A DNA stretch of 64,000 nucleotides from Saccoglossus kowalevskii (lineage: Eukaryota; Hemichordata; Enteropneusta; Harrimaniidae): contig NW_003130861.1 of the NCBI RefSeq assembly GCF_000003605.2, positions 302,705 through 366,704 of the forward strand, read 5' to 3'. Each line of letters starts with the position of its first letter. Within the stretch, counting starts at the first letter, position 1. Made by a program: the position numbers and the translations under genes. The notes beneath the pieces are model-generated. The model ran no database searches. It was not told the origin of the DNA and saw only the letters and a list, made by a program, of their open reading frames with translations. Below are positions 44,701 through 55,700 of this stretch, piece by piece.

Positions 44701-47700
44701 TACAATCTTAAGAAATCAGAGAGGGTAGAGTCAATTTATTTCTTATCGTGACAAATGATTTTTTTGGAATATTTGAAACTGCGCTTGAATTATACGATTC
44801 AATATTGTAGCACATTTAGTGTAGGCTCATTTGTCATGAACTAAACATTCGTGTATTAATTTTGGTAAAAGCAAAATCTCACCCGATTCTGTTAGAATAT
44901 TATATAGACATAAGAAAAAATAGGGTGTCATTTTTTTCTCTCTTTCTGACACCCTGAAATCCAAGATGGCTTCCACACTACAAAAAGGGGGTAAATTGGA
45001 CATTATGGGCGAGCTAAATCTGATTCTAATATGTTTTTCACCATCTATTTCTTGTAAAAGAGCAGGTAGAGATTCCCACATGGATGTCAACTTCCCTATA
45101 ACTACTAATCTTATATTTTGTGAAGTTTCAGCCAGACCTACCATCTAAAATTAAATATGGCGTCCTGAAAATCAATGTTTAAGGTAGTTTGCTACCATTT
45201 CTAGCGGTCAAAATCTCATCACAATATTTTATTTCCAAATTGATATATAATTATTCATTATGGCACTAATGATCAACTTTTTTTTAGTTCAGAGAAGAAA
45301 TGTTTTCAAAGATAAACTACATAAAATATAAAAAAAATTCCATTTTAAAAATATCTCCATAGGAAACCATTGTAAAGCATTATTTGATAAAAAAATATTT
45401 TGAATCTAGAAATTGTTTTAATATTTCATGACAATAATTCGTATACCCAAGGTTATTATATATGATTTTTTCATCCTATGTCACCATGCAAATCTTGAGA
45501 TATGATGAAATATTATTCCCATAGGACCCAATGGTAAAAAGTTTAATTTTCATGAATTTTGTCCTAATGTTGTCGTGAAAGTAATACAGTGACCATAAAT
45601 TTTCTTTATGAATTCATAAGTACTGTATGAAATATTATGGAAATCTGACATTAAATTCAAATGGTGGCAAACTACCTTAAATGCAGTTGCTGGACGCAGT
45701 TGTTCCATATTAGATATATAAGGTTGTTTTATATATACATTTCATTGTATTTGCAGGAAAAAAGTGCCCACAGGAAACACAATGTAGCTTAGAATCCATA
45801 ATTAACCAACATGGCAGAATTTTCATCTAAAAAGAGGTCAAAAAACTGTGGATTTTAAACTTTGCTTCATTTCTCAAGTGAGCAGCAGACAAACAGATTA
45901 TACAAACTATGTGCTTCATCCTTCTTTGTCCTCAGTAGAAAAACTAATTAATACAACTGATGTTCGATGCTCATACGGAGGAAACAGAGTTCTCTGCATT
46001 AAAGGATCGCTTAAGTGGTTTGTCTGTTGATAATCTGCTACAGAAAAGTGTTTCGTACCACAAGACTTGTTACAAAGATCTCACAAATAAAACATACATT
46101 AAACGAGCAAAAATCAGATATGAGAAAGGACAATCAACAGGAAATGCAAGTGCCGTAAAACAAAAGAAAAGAGGACGACCATCAAAATCTACACCTACAT
46201 GTACTTCCAAGTCACAACCTACATGTACCAGGNNNNNNNNNNNNNNNNNNNNNNNNNNNNNNNNNNNNNNNNNNNNNNNNNNNNNNNNNNNNNNNNNNNN
46301 NNNNNNNNNNNNNNNNNNNNNNNNNNNNNNNNNNNNNNNNNNNNNNNNNNNNNNNNNNNNNNNNNNNNNNNNNNNNNNNNNNNNNNNNNNNNNNNNNNNN
46401 NNNNNNNNNNNNNNNNNNNNNNNNNNNNNNNNNNNNNNNNNNNNNNNNNNNNNNNNNNNNNNNNNNNNNNNNNNNNNNNNNNNNNNNNNNNNNNNNNNNN
46501 NNNNNNNNNNNNNNNNNNNNNNNNNNNNNNNNNNGGATGTGTGTTATTTGCCAAGAAGACAAATCATACAAATTGCATGATGTCTCAACTGAAAACATGG
46601 GAGCTCAGCTCAAGGCAATTGGTCATCAGACAGCAAATGAACAGTTGAAAGTCAGAATGAGCAATGTTGTTGCATCATCTGATCTTTTAACAGCAGTTGC
46701 AGAGGACATGAAGTGCTTAAGCCATGCAAAGAGAGACATAGAAAAGGCTAACAGGCAACTATCAAAACATCCTATCCAGTTTGCACAGTTAGTGTCCCAT
46801 CTTGAGATGCTCGACATGGTAGAAACGGAAATTAACAACACAACTCGTGAATCTGTTTTGAATATGAATGACATTGAAAAATCATATGTGCTTTTGCTAG
46901 ATGCAAACAGGTTTTCTTTGCCTGATCATCCAAGATACAAACCATACCTAAAGCAACTAATTTTGGACAATATCCCTGATGTGCATTTCACCAGACCTCC
47001 AGACAAAACCAAACCAGAACAAGTACTTTCTACAAAGTCCAAGGAAACCCTGTTAGCCAGTGCTCTTGATAATGACCCGAATAACCTAAGAGAAGATGTG
47101 AAGGTCCTTATGAAAGCAGCTAAAATTCTAAGGAGACACATTGCAACTGCAACTCCGTGGAAATTTCAAGGAACATTAGATAATTATGAACCACCTGCTT
47201 TGCTCCAACTATTCTGCAAACATGCTATCCAAGGCTTGCATGAAGTTAAAACTACCATCAGTGCAGAGTCCATGAACCAAAGTGTATCTGTGCTGGCACA
47301 GCATTTCGTGAGTTCATACAAAAGTGAACAGCAGGTTACTTCAAGGCATTCATGTCTTGTGAAGATCAAATCTTGGAATCATTATCAATGCTAGGAAATG
47401 ACAATAATCTTTCCCCTGATGCATGCTCCCAGCTAGAACGCTTTGTTTGTGTGCTGTATCGATCAAAAATCCACACAAAAGTAAATGAGCTTCGCTGGTT
47501 CCTCTACTCAAATCGTGCAGCCGAAGGAGAAAACCTTCCACCAACTTCAGGTTCACTGGAATTGCATATTCGTCGCGCACACTACATAGCCATGATTTGG
47601 AAGAAAGCTAATAAAAATCACCCAAGCCTCCCAGCACCTACTGCATTTGGTTGGACACTTGACGCAGGTTCAAGAAACTTCTCTCCTGTTCGATGTATGA

Positions 47701-50700
47701 ATCCACCAGCTCCTCAGGCAGTACTGCACCTAATAAAGTGCGGATGCAAACGTGGATGTGAAGGAAGGTGTAGTTGTCGCAAAAACAATATCCCCTGTAC
47801 AGAAGTATGTGGATGTTGGGCATTCACTTGCAACAACAAAACAAGTCAACCAGGGATAAATGATGAGTGTGAAGACGATTGATGTATATTTCTAAATTCA
47901 CACTTATGCTGTTGTATATGTGACTTTGTGACATTTTGTGATTAATACAATAACTGAACAATAACTAACGTTGTTTTAAAATATAATTTTGTAGATTTGT
48001 TTTTTGACTTTATCATGCAATACATTAGTTTAATCAAACAGCTATTTTGTTTGTACATTTATTTCCAATATCATTGTATAGATTACGGTGTTCAATTCAA
48101 TAGAATTCAGAATGGAAGCCATCTTGACCATAGGCATGTAAATCATAATTTTAGCCTAAATTTGAATATTGCATTGCTTTCCTTGTGTCCAAAAACCTAT
48201 ATCTAGACACTTTGTTTGAGTTATAACATGTGTACGAGTCAATATATTCAATTATTGCTAAACGGCGGCCATTTTGGACGCCATCTTGGATTTCAGACCC
48301 TAATTTTTATTAAAGCTTATGATATCTTCTTTTAAAATCAAGTAACTTTTTGCTTTTACCAAAAAAAATACACGAAATTACAAATGATCCTAGACTAATT
48401 GTGGAAATTGCCTTTGTGATTTTTTTCTCGCATCAAAAATCATTTTCGTTTTTGGTTGCAAATACATCCACAATTACCAATATTAGAATTATTATTGTGT
48501 ATCAGTTTTCGTCATATTTTCGTCTTAAATTGAAACAATGGTCATGTTTCTGATTGTTCAATACAACAGGTTCTATCACATCGTAGATTTATATTTTAAA
48601 ATACCTGTGAATTTCTTGTGAATTGATGTTGTTTGTGTACTTCATGTTGTTTGTGAATCAAAATCGACGACTTATGTCATTGTTTCGTTAGACAAACACC
48701 GTGCCCTGTTACCGGCATTTTTGTGTCATGTATATTGTCAACATTATTGTTAAAATACCTGGAACCTGGTACGTTACTTGTATAAAGCCACCACCCATCG
48801 ACAGCGTATTCGTTGACGTCCGTGTACTCTTATATAATATATCAACAACACCGATAAAAATATAGACACCGCCATTCTGTAGTTCATCCGGGTCGATATT
48901 AAAGGTAAGTTGAAGTTCCACTTGTTCGATGAAGGTAACACTGTCAAACTAAATGAAAAAACAAATATTTAATTTTAAACATTTTGGTTACGTAAAAATA
49001 CATCGATGCCCATTACATAAAAGTAGTTGGTTTCAACCAGTGTTGTTTCTGTTACACTGAGACAACAGTCAAATCACTACATTCGCCACACAGCTCGCGA
49101 TCAGAGTTCCAGGAAACAGTAAACTGTACACAGGTTGTACGTGTTGATTAGGATCCATATCGAACAAGTCGACGTAGCGCGACGACTGTGGCGTTTGAAG
49201 CCCTCCTTTAAGATGCTAGTCTCAAGTCTCTAATGACTTAAATGTGATTAGAAACAGTGTATCACCTTAATGTGAGTTATATATCCATTCTGACTAATAA
49301 GTGATGGCCCCGTCTCGATTGTTTCGTTATTCCATGTACAATCGCTGTATTTAACGTACGGGGTGCTGATGACGCTGATTGTGACGTCATGTGCGTAGGC
49401 ATCTGAGTCGGTTTGATGGTGTAATATAATCTGAGCACTGACGTTGTCTCTGAGAAAGAAAAGAACTTTCAAAATAAAGCGTATACTGATATTTAAATGG
49501 GGTTATTTGAGTGTCACGTTTCAACAATCACTACTAATTCAACACGTTATATACTATGAGAAAAATGAGATACTTTCAACCCTGTTTTACATACCAGATA
49601 CGTCTCTATATCGCACTTACCACACATAATATACATTTCCCTTTCCCATTTCACCTATATTATAGACCATATATTTAGAAAATATCTCACTGATAAGAGT
49701 TGACTGGGCCCATACTTATTTTCAATCATTGAGCATACTTTCGTTTATAACACCTCAATTACAGACCACATAAATCCGTATTGTACACTGTATTCACTAG
49801 TTACAATATAAAAGCACTCTTTTAAAACCAGATATACGTACATATGTATCTTTCACTTATCATCTACATCACACACCAATTCAAATTAATTACTCACCCT
49901 CTGTAATATACACCATTTTCATTTATAACACTTGTATTACAGATGAGATTGGGTTGTCTATCCTCGTTCAACAAAGCATAAAATGGTACTTGGGAAGTCA
50001 GTATGAGTGAATTTTCTATGAAACCACCAACTTGAAACCAATACTTGGAACCGTTCTCCATTGAAGGATGGTCTTCCAGACGGATTTTCACCTCGAAAAC
50101 GAGCGTGTTCTCAATGTCGGAGACAGCGCCCGCACTGATAAACATGTATTCTGTGAAATTAATGAGGGCGCGATTTATCTCCATCCCTGGTCCCGTCGAG
50201 TGATAAGTTATGAAATCAGCAACGTTACTGCACACGGTGACGTCATTTATCAAATTATCAGGTGGACAGGGTACGTTTGCTCCGATGGAAATCAAGTTAA
50301 TGTCTGCGATGGTGAGTGTTACTCTTCCGTCGATAGAGGGAGACAGCATTTCGATGTACCATGGCTGTAGAGACGCCATCGGTAAACTCACACTGAAATC
50401 AAAGACTGCTCTATTGCCAATGGCGACAAAGGAAGAGTTTGGTGCGCCGCTTACGGTAACTACCGGTGGAGAGAAATCGAAGTGAATCATTTGAATTTTA
50501 ACAGGATCCGAGTCGTACTGCGCAAGCGTAGACAGAGGTGACATTATGGTTGGTCTATATGATATTTTGATTGACATAGTCAGTTCCTGTCCCGGTGCTA
50601 CGCTGTCTGTAAAGAACAACAACAATACAATGTGTGAATAGTGATATACCGAAATAATATTTTTTTTTTGTCACTTGCAACAATGACAATCAATGTCGGG

Positions 50701-53149
50701 ACATGCAGGCATTTTTGTTTTGAAAATAATAAAACTCTTTTGAACTTACTTCTTACACCACAGTCCGTACAATCATCTCCATAATCACAGGAAGTCGAAA
50801 CGGCGTTTGGACCTCCATCATCACAGTTACCGTCGTTACTGAAGGCTCCACAGTTTTCATTACAAATGTCATTCTCTGTTTGAAAACACCAACAACAGCA
50901 ATATCAACAACGACGATTATGCGTTAGGTATACAATGGATAGCGATAACGATAGGGGTCGTGTTTCATATATAAATATTTCTTCACCATGATAATGTTAT
51001 TGTTGTACGCCAGCTCCACGTGGGTGTTAGAATAATAATAATGAATGTTTTACCTAATATTACTGTAGATAATTCGCCGTATATTCTACAGTCAGTGGCT
51101 TGATCTGCTAAATTTATTTTATTTTCCCACAGACCCGACGTAATTTCGGTTATCTGCAATCATATGAATACAGTTTTGTTTGTAAGTGTAAATGAACAAG
51201 CAAACTATTTCAGAAAAGTGTACTGTATTTCCGGGACAAACAGTGTAAGAATGATAGGTACAGTAGCTACTTGACAAAATTTTTGCTGTGGTGTTGTTCA
51301 AACTCAAAAGCTAACACGAATACTGCCCGCTATTGGCCTGAATAGCAATATCGCATTTCCTTACCGTAGATGGCGCCGTCGTATCCAGCCAAACATCGCC
51401 TATCAGCTCTGCATACGTCCATGACAACAGAGTGATCTACAATCAAATACGTATTTGTTTATTTGAATATTGATAAAAATATTGGATTATAATTTATCGT
51501 AAACTAAAATATTGACAAAATAATATTTGTTCGATGAAAATGCATTAGTTTGTGTTTATTGATTGTTGTAACATGTACCACAACAATCAGCGTACATGCG
51601 TAATAAAGTTGTTTTGACATCGAACAAACAGTGTGGTGCAAAACATGTCAGAAATAAAACAAAATGAAACTTCATAATAATAATAATGGTAAAAATATTA
51701 CGTTAAAATATGACACAGAACAAGGTATTTAAACTGTTCGATAAACTTGATCTTTACCTCTAGCGATTTCATATAATTGGCAGCTTAATGGTAAATCAAT
51801 CCCGCTAATAATAGAATTATCATTTCAAATGCGATTGCAAGTAAATTGCGTAAACATTTTGTGATTTTGCTATTAAACATGGTTATGAGAAAGTGTTAGA
51901 AAATCTGTAGCCGATAATATCAAATTACGATTGTTGACAATGCTTAAAGATGGGTAGCTGCTATTCTAATAACCATGCCAACATTGAAACTCCAATTGAA
52001 CTCATTGATGATAATTTGTGAAGTACTCGTCCCAGAAACACAAAACAATCAGATTTCCGACAATTATTGCGATACATGATGAAACTTCAGAGCCAGAAAG
52101 ATAATAGAACCTTTATGTACCTCGAAGCATACCTCGAGCACAGTGATGCATAATTTGAATCTTACTAACGAGATAATTTAGTTCAATTTATATCATAATG
52201 GTATCATAGGTACTAAAACTACGTTTGTTCACTAAATGTTCTAACGCTGTGACACATTTCAACTTCTATTGCCTTGTACTAATGTATCAACACCCATGAT
52301 TATATGGTAATTTCAATTGTATTAATACAATAACTTATAATGTTTTGTTTAGGCCAGCCGTCAATGCGTGGTACCTAGCGAACAAAGTATGCAATGTACA
52401 TCATTCGAAGAGTATGTGACGATTGCGATATATAATTTCTCAATATTAAATAACAAATGTAAATTTGTAAACAAATGATATTATTTTAATTCATCAGAGT
52501 GGAATGCATATTGCATTTTATGATGTGATTACATCGTCTATCATAAATTCGTTATTTGATTTGAAAAGACAAAGGAATATAGATGAATACGCGGAAAGTA
52601 CACTGTCCCCAGACGCAAATTGGATGTTGGTATTATGTAGTCAAATTTAATTATTAGCAATTTCATTTTTACCCCGACATACATTGAACATAATTCAAAC
52701 TGAGGTCATATGGCGATGTGACAATGACAATGATTAAGATAATCTTTGATAATCTTTGCAGTAGTGTATATATCACCCACCTAAACAGAGTTGCGACATG
52801 ATTATTGCAAATTAAATTGACTGCTGTGGGATTTTCTTGTCCATTTATCCCATAATGCAATGCAACGATAACGTTATTGTAATCCTATATAGCTGACAAA
52901 ACATGAGTCAGATCTCACAAACATGCGACAAAACAATGCACAGAAAATAAACAGGAGAATTGCCGAGAATCGTTAATTGTTAAATTACCTTGATCTTGAA
53001 GCTATTTGTAGTCTCGAAAAACGACAAAGCCGTCGTCTTCACTGACTGGGTAAAATTAACATTGATGTCAAACTGAAATACAATAGCGTCACTGGCCTGG
53101 TACCCCACGTCGGCTGTTGGTGGATCTAAGCTAGCGAAACCCGTCAAAT
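41676..53149 (-). CDS. gene B: tandem paralog of gene A, secreted C-type lectin protein (5' exon not found)
   Basis: Thirteen exons on the minus strand: 52989-53149, 51365-51436, 51054-51153, 50750-50875, 49898-50606, 49266-49449, 48759-48948, 44332-44706, 44086-44139, 43641-43705, 43033-43078, 42577-42762 and a probable last exon 41676-41746. Phases match gene A exon by exon and several lengths are identical (190, 54). The first exon found begins in phase 1, so a signal-peptide exon like that of gene A is expected above 53149, but none convinced me. The product is about 780 residues plus the missing start. It lacks the F-type lectin domain. The intron between 44706 and 48759 holds a 3.6-kb mobile element. 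Confidence 0.8.
42577..42762 (-). CDS. gene B exon 13: Asp-box-like module
   Basis: 186 nt, phase 1 to 1, encoding TPGAVNVIGWNSSEYYGISH, LISNDDGNSWYSIRKELWDT and VVYSVVPTG. SNDDGNSW fits the Asp-box S-x-D-x-G-x-x-W. If the donor (GTTTGT) is skipped, a TAA follows two codons later at 42569, which would also end the gene. Confidence 0.75.
43033..43705 (-). CDS. gene B exons 11-12
   Basis: Exon 11 starts at 43705 (YNARQFLDDVNGQWSITCDD). The donor matching gene A in position (exon end 43633, 73 nt) would put exon 12 out of frame; an inner GTACCC donor (exon end 43641, 65 nt) keeps frame and gives DDI-GGSACSRL. Exon 12 is 43033-43078 (GGSACSRLNVDGRMS), donor GTAAGT. Either the inner donor is used or an indel has arisen. 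Confidence 0.55.
44086..44139 (-). CDS. gene B exon 10: linker
   Basis: 54 nt, phase 1 to 1, encoding EQAPTVSYTLNAVDPVE between acceptor CTTTTTTAG and donor GTAAGA. Same length and phase as gene A exon 10. Confidence 0.7.
44332..44706 (-). CDS. gene B exon 9: C-type lectin domain with lost calcium ligands
   Basis: 375 nt, phase 1 to 1. Contains CTSSQLQHGTSCYSQSG, AVSQCSTEGGSLVIINDAAE, EFWIGSNDLITEDIFQWHDE and WAAGEPSDGYHCAVIGGSYS, ending CLDAVDYICE. The WIG core and six cysteines are kept, so the fold should form. The sugar/calcium ligands are changed: EPN is EPS and the WND position reads SDKW, so calcium-dependent sugar binding is probably lost, unlike gene A. Confidence 0.9.
45179..45680. 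mobile_element. TTAA-flanked MITE nested in the 3.6-kb element
   Basis: GGTAGTTTGCTACCATTT (45183-45200) and its reverse complement AAATGGTGGCAAACTACC (45659-45676, one mismatch) are each bordered by TTAA (45179-45182 and 45677-45680). TTAA target duplication suggests a piggyBac- or Kolobok-mobilised MITE. The interior has no ORF. Confidence 0.8.
45813..47883 (+). pseudogene. multi-copy-type protein with Cys/His motifs and C-terminal CXC-like domain, interrupted
   Basis: Plus-strand frames: MAEFSSKKRSKN (45813) and a LCFISQ piece; VSYHKTCYKDLTN and a basic KKRGRPSKS stretch (45960-46230); a 302-base assembly gap; CVICQEDKSYKLHDVS to 47394; then, in another frame, 47352-47882 with ELRWFLYSNRAAEG, TAFGWTLDAGSRN and CGCKRGCEGRCSCRKNN. 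The paired C..C / YH..C words and the C-terminal CxCxxxCxxxCxC cluster are typical of a large family of intronless proteins common in cnidarians and other invertebrates and suspected to be transposon-borne. A frame change near 47352-47394 and earlier ones break it. Function unknown; DNA binding by the CXC cluster is inference. Confidence 0.7.
48759..49449 (-). CDS. gene B exons 7-8
   Basis: 49266-49449 encodes DNVSAQIILHHQ, YAHDVTISVISTPYVKYSD and ITHIK. 48759-48948 (190 nt) encodes VTFIEQVELQLTFNIDPDEL and YIFIGVVDILYKS, ending TYQVPG. Both are the direct counterparts of gene A exons 7 and 8. Confidence 0.8.
49898..50606 (-). CDS. gene B exon 6: large beta-rich extracellular module
   Basis: 709 nt, phase 1 to 2. 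Contains SVAPGQELTMSIKISYRP, FVAIGNRAVFDFSVSLP, LQPWYIEMLSP, GANVPCPPDN, YMFISAGAVSDIENTLVF and ALLNEDRQPNLIC. It aligns throughout with gene A exon 33336-34035, including the NVPCP and EDRQP words, proving common descent. Confidence 0.85.
50750..50875 (-). CDS. gene B exon 5: DGNCDDGG cysteine module
   Basis: 126 nt encoding NDICNENCGAFSNDGNCDDG, then STSCDYGDDCTDCGVR, donor GTAAGT. Same disulfide pattern as gene A exon 34170-34307. Confidence 0.85.
51054..53149 (-). CDS. gene B exons 2-4: N-terminal beta-rich module
   Basis: 52989-53149 encodes GYQASDAIVFQFDINVNFTQ and ends FKIK before GTAATT. 51365-51436 (72 nt) encodes LLSWTYAELIGDVWLDTTAP. 51054-51153 (100 nt) encodes EITSGLWENKINLADQATD and IYGELSTVIL. 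Introns are GT..AG and phases are 1-0, 0-0, 0-1 as in gene A. Confidence 0.75.
51437..52988 (-). other. gene B intron between its second and third exons
   Basis: A 1.55-kb intron with donor GTAATT and acceptor TTTGATTGTAG. No coding or repeat structure recognised. Confidence 0.55.
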
Positions 53150-54856
53150 CTAAAAAAAATGATTGAAAAGATTTGACTTTTTCTATGTAATGATGGGCGA
53201 TCTACCTAATCTAATAATATTCAAACATGGGTTGAAAAGAAACAGAAGTACTAGGAATACTAGGATAGTTGTACTATCAAACCCCTATTTACATTGTATT
53301 GTCCCATGGTGCATCTCAACTATAACCTCATAAGACAAAGAATGAATATGTTACCACAATACACGTACGCCTAAGATTTAATTCCAATAACATTTAGCAA
53401 GAGTTTGGTAATGGAGGCGATATACAAACAAATTTGCGATTTACAATAAATCATCGAAAGGCACAGCAAAGTAACGCAGTGGTAGTTTGAAATTGTCGTT
53501 ATCATCTGAGCATGTAGTACATTTACCCTATTCACGCGCTGAATGGCGCGTCATGGTTACCTCATTTCCATTTTCAGTAACACGTAATCGCGACAAACGC
53601 TATCCATTTTTTTTATGATTCATAAAATTTACAATTTCTTTGACACAGTAACAAACTGGAGAAGCGTGATGTAAATGGATGGCCTACTCCGAAGTGAGTT
53701 CTACTGTAAACTGATCTCACCCTAGGCAGTTATGAGATGTATGTGAGATTGATTTAATGAACAAGTAATCAAGGAAATACACAACCAACTTATTCTAATA
53801 CTCCTGCTATATATTGAAATTATGTACTATATCCAATGTTTCTGTAGTGTAATAAAGGTCAACGTGGAGGTGTTTTACAAAACCAATGTCTTGATGAGCA
53901 CTCAATCGCCTTTTCCAATGTAGTTCGTGATAGTTACGGATAAATATTGTTTACTTTAGTTGAATTAGATGGAAGCGTGTTAAAAATACAGTAGTCAACT
54001 TGGATACTAGTGATTCGTCTGTACGCAATAGCCTATCCCAAGATCAAATGGCACATTAATGGAAACCAGTCAAATAATCCAAGGGCGATATCGCTAAGTT
54101 TCTTGTGGGTAGAGACTATAGAAAATATGCCACATACCGTTGAATTTTCTCTATTCGGTATTACTTAAATTGACTTACAGTTCACAATCATGCAGACAAC
54201 GCAGACATACTTAGGTATACTTTAATGTGTTCCAGACCTCGAAATAATAACATATCGTTTCTTGCAAAAAAAGTATTAACGCTACTTTGGGAGTGTTGAT
54301 ATCCCTCTTGTATTGAGTGCCGAATACCACACAAGTTGAAACGTATTTGATTTTGGTCAGCCAAGATATATTCAGAATATTTCCTCACTAGCAGGTAGTT
54401 ATGTTATTTTTCGATAATTATTTACGCCAGATTTGTCGTTACATTATCATTATATATTCTTAGAATGTCATAGACGAGTTGTGTTAGATAGTATACAAGT
54501 TCATCACCGTCATAATAAAGGTGTTCATATGTTAAGCCATCCCATACCAATAGCTGTTACAGTATCTGATAGATATATAGGTGAGTTCAAAATGTTATCT
54601 AGATGCAACACAGTATGAACTGTCATGTTATTTTCAAACGTTGTATTGAACGAGTGGGAACATTGATAACCTCAAAATGATCTGCAAAACATTCCGCTAC
54701 TTCCTGTTGATCTGACACAATATTATTGTCCATGTTTAGACAGATTGACATTCCTTTCTCCAACCACATACCAAAATGTATGTACTTTTCTGTGTCTTCA
54801 TCTCACATCTGAATAACCACTCAGCGTTTTTGTATTCGCTAGGTCAAATCAAATGT
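53150..54856. other. upstream region of gene B, no exon found
   Basis: Should contain gene B intron 1 and perhaps its signal-peptide exon. I searched minus-strand ATGs followed by a hydrophobic run and a phase-1 GT donor and found none that convinced. Confidence 0.45.
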
Positions 54857-55700
54857 AATAATAATATAATAATAATAATACGTAATTTATAAAGCGCCAG
54901 TATCCAAAACAAGATAATGTTCAATGGCGCTGTATATAGAGATGACTTGCTTGTTAAAGGCTTTCCTAAAAAGATGGGTCTTAAGTTGATTCTTGAAACT
55001 GTTCAATGTTGGCGACTTGCGTAGTTCAAGTGGTAATGTGTTCCAAAGCCATGGTGCAGCACATGAGAAAGAACGTTTGCCGAATGATTCTGATTTATAT
55101 TTTTGGTTTGATATATAACAAGGTGACATGTCATTTATTACTAATGTTTAGTAGCATCTTGTTAATGTAGTCCATTCTTGTAGCAGATTGTACATTCGTT
55201 TATGCAAATGAGCAATATTTTTCCAATATGGTTTGTAGTGCGCCTTCCAACTGGATTTTGGTATTGTACAAACTGACGTCACACGGCGAAAATCAACAAT
55301 GCTGTGTAATGAATTTTCTAACTCTTCCGGAGATTTAGATTTACTAACATGACACTTTACATTTACATGTACTTTTGATGTCTGTCCTGCTAAGTTTTTC
55401 CAATTGATTTCTTGAAAGAGCAAATAGTTGAGTTACAAAAAAAGTTGAAAATGATCCGACAAGTTATTCGAGTTACCACCATGCAACATATCAATGTGTA
55501 ACATTAGATTTTGAATCAGAAGGACTAAAAATGTAATCAATTGTTGAATGTTTAGTACCACAGAAAGATTTAAATCAGGGAAGATTTCCGTTTCGTGCAC
55601 GTGGTCGTAATTCCATCTCTGTCCATCACGAAGACGGAAATCGAAATAATGGATTGGGTCGTAACTTTTCCTTCTAATCTCAACCAATGTATGCAAAGTG
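54857..55700 (-). mobile_element. internally deleted LINE (CR1/L2-like) with its 3' tail
   Basis: Minus strand: NSNNLSDHFQLFL (endonuclease end, about 55475-55440), a linker with SSWKAHYKPYWKNIAHLHKR (about 55270-55200), then directly the extreme C-terminus KRSFSCAAPWLWNTLPLELR, KNQLKTHLFRKAF (55080-54950). The whole catalytic RT is missing. The 3' end GGCGCTTTATAAATTACG followed by ATT repeats (54857-54884) is the usual tail of CR1/L2-type LINEs. A dead copy. Confidence 0.8.

Larger units (their letters stand above)
44811..48403 (+). mobile_element. 3.6-kb element with long degenerate terminal inverted repeats and a CXC-type ORF
   Basis: Left end (44811-44972) and right end (about 48263-48403) are inverted relatives: CACATTTAGTGTAGGCTCAT against CACAATTAGTCTAGGATCAT, then TTCGTGTATT, TTTTGGTAAAAGCAAAA, and further in AGGGT..CTGAAATCCAAGATGGC in both. 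Between them is a multi-part intronless ORF (45813-47882). It lies inside a gene B intron on the opposite strand. Element superfamily not recognised; no target duplication seen. Confidence 0.65.

Noticed and set aside
46199-46598. ORFs running through N
   Set aside because: Their length comes from the assembly gap.
50068-50485. Two plus-strand ORFs of about 100 residues
   Set aside because: They are antisense shadows of gene B exon 6.
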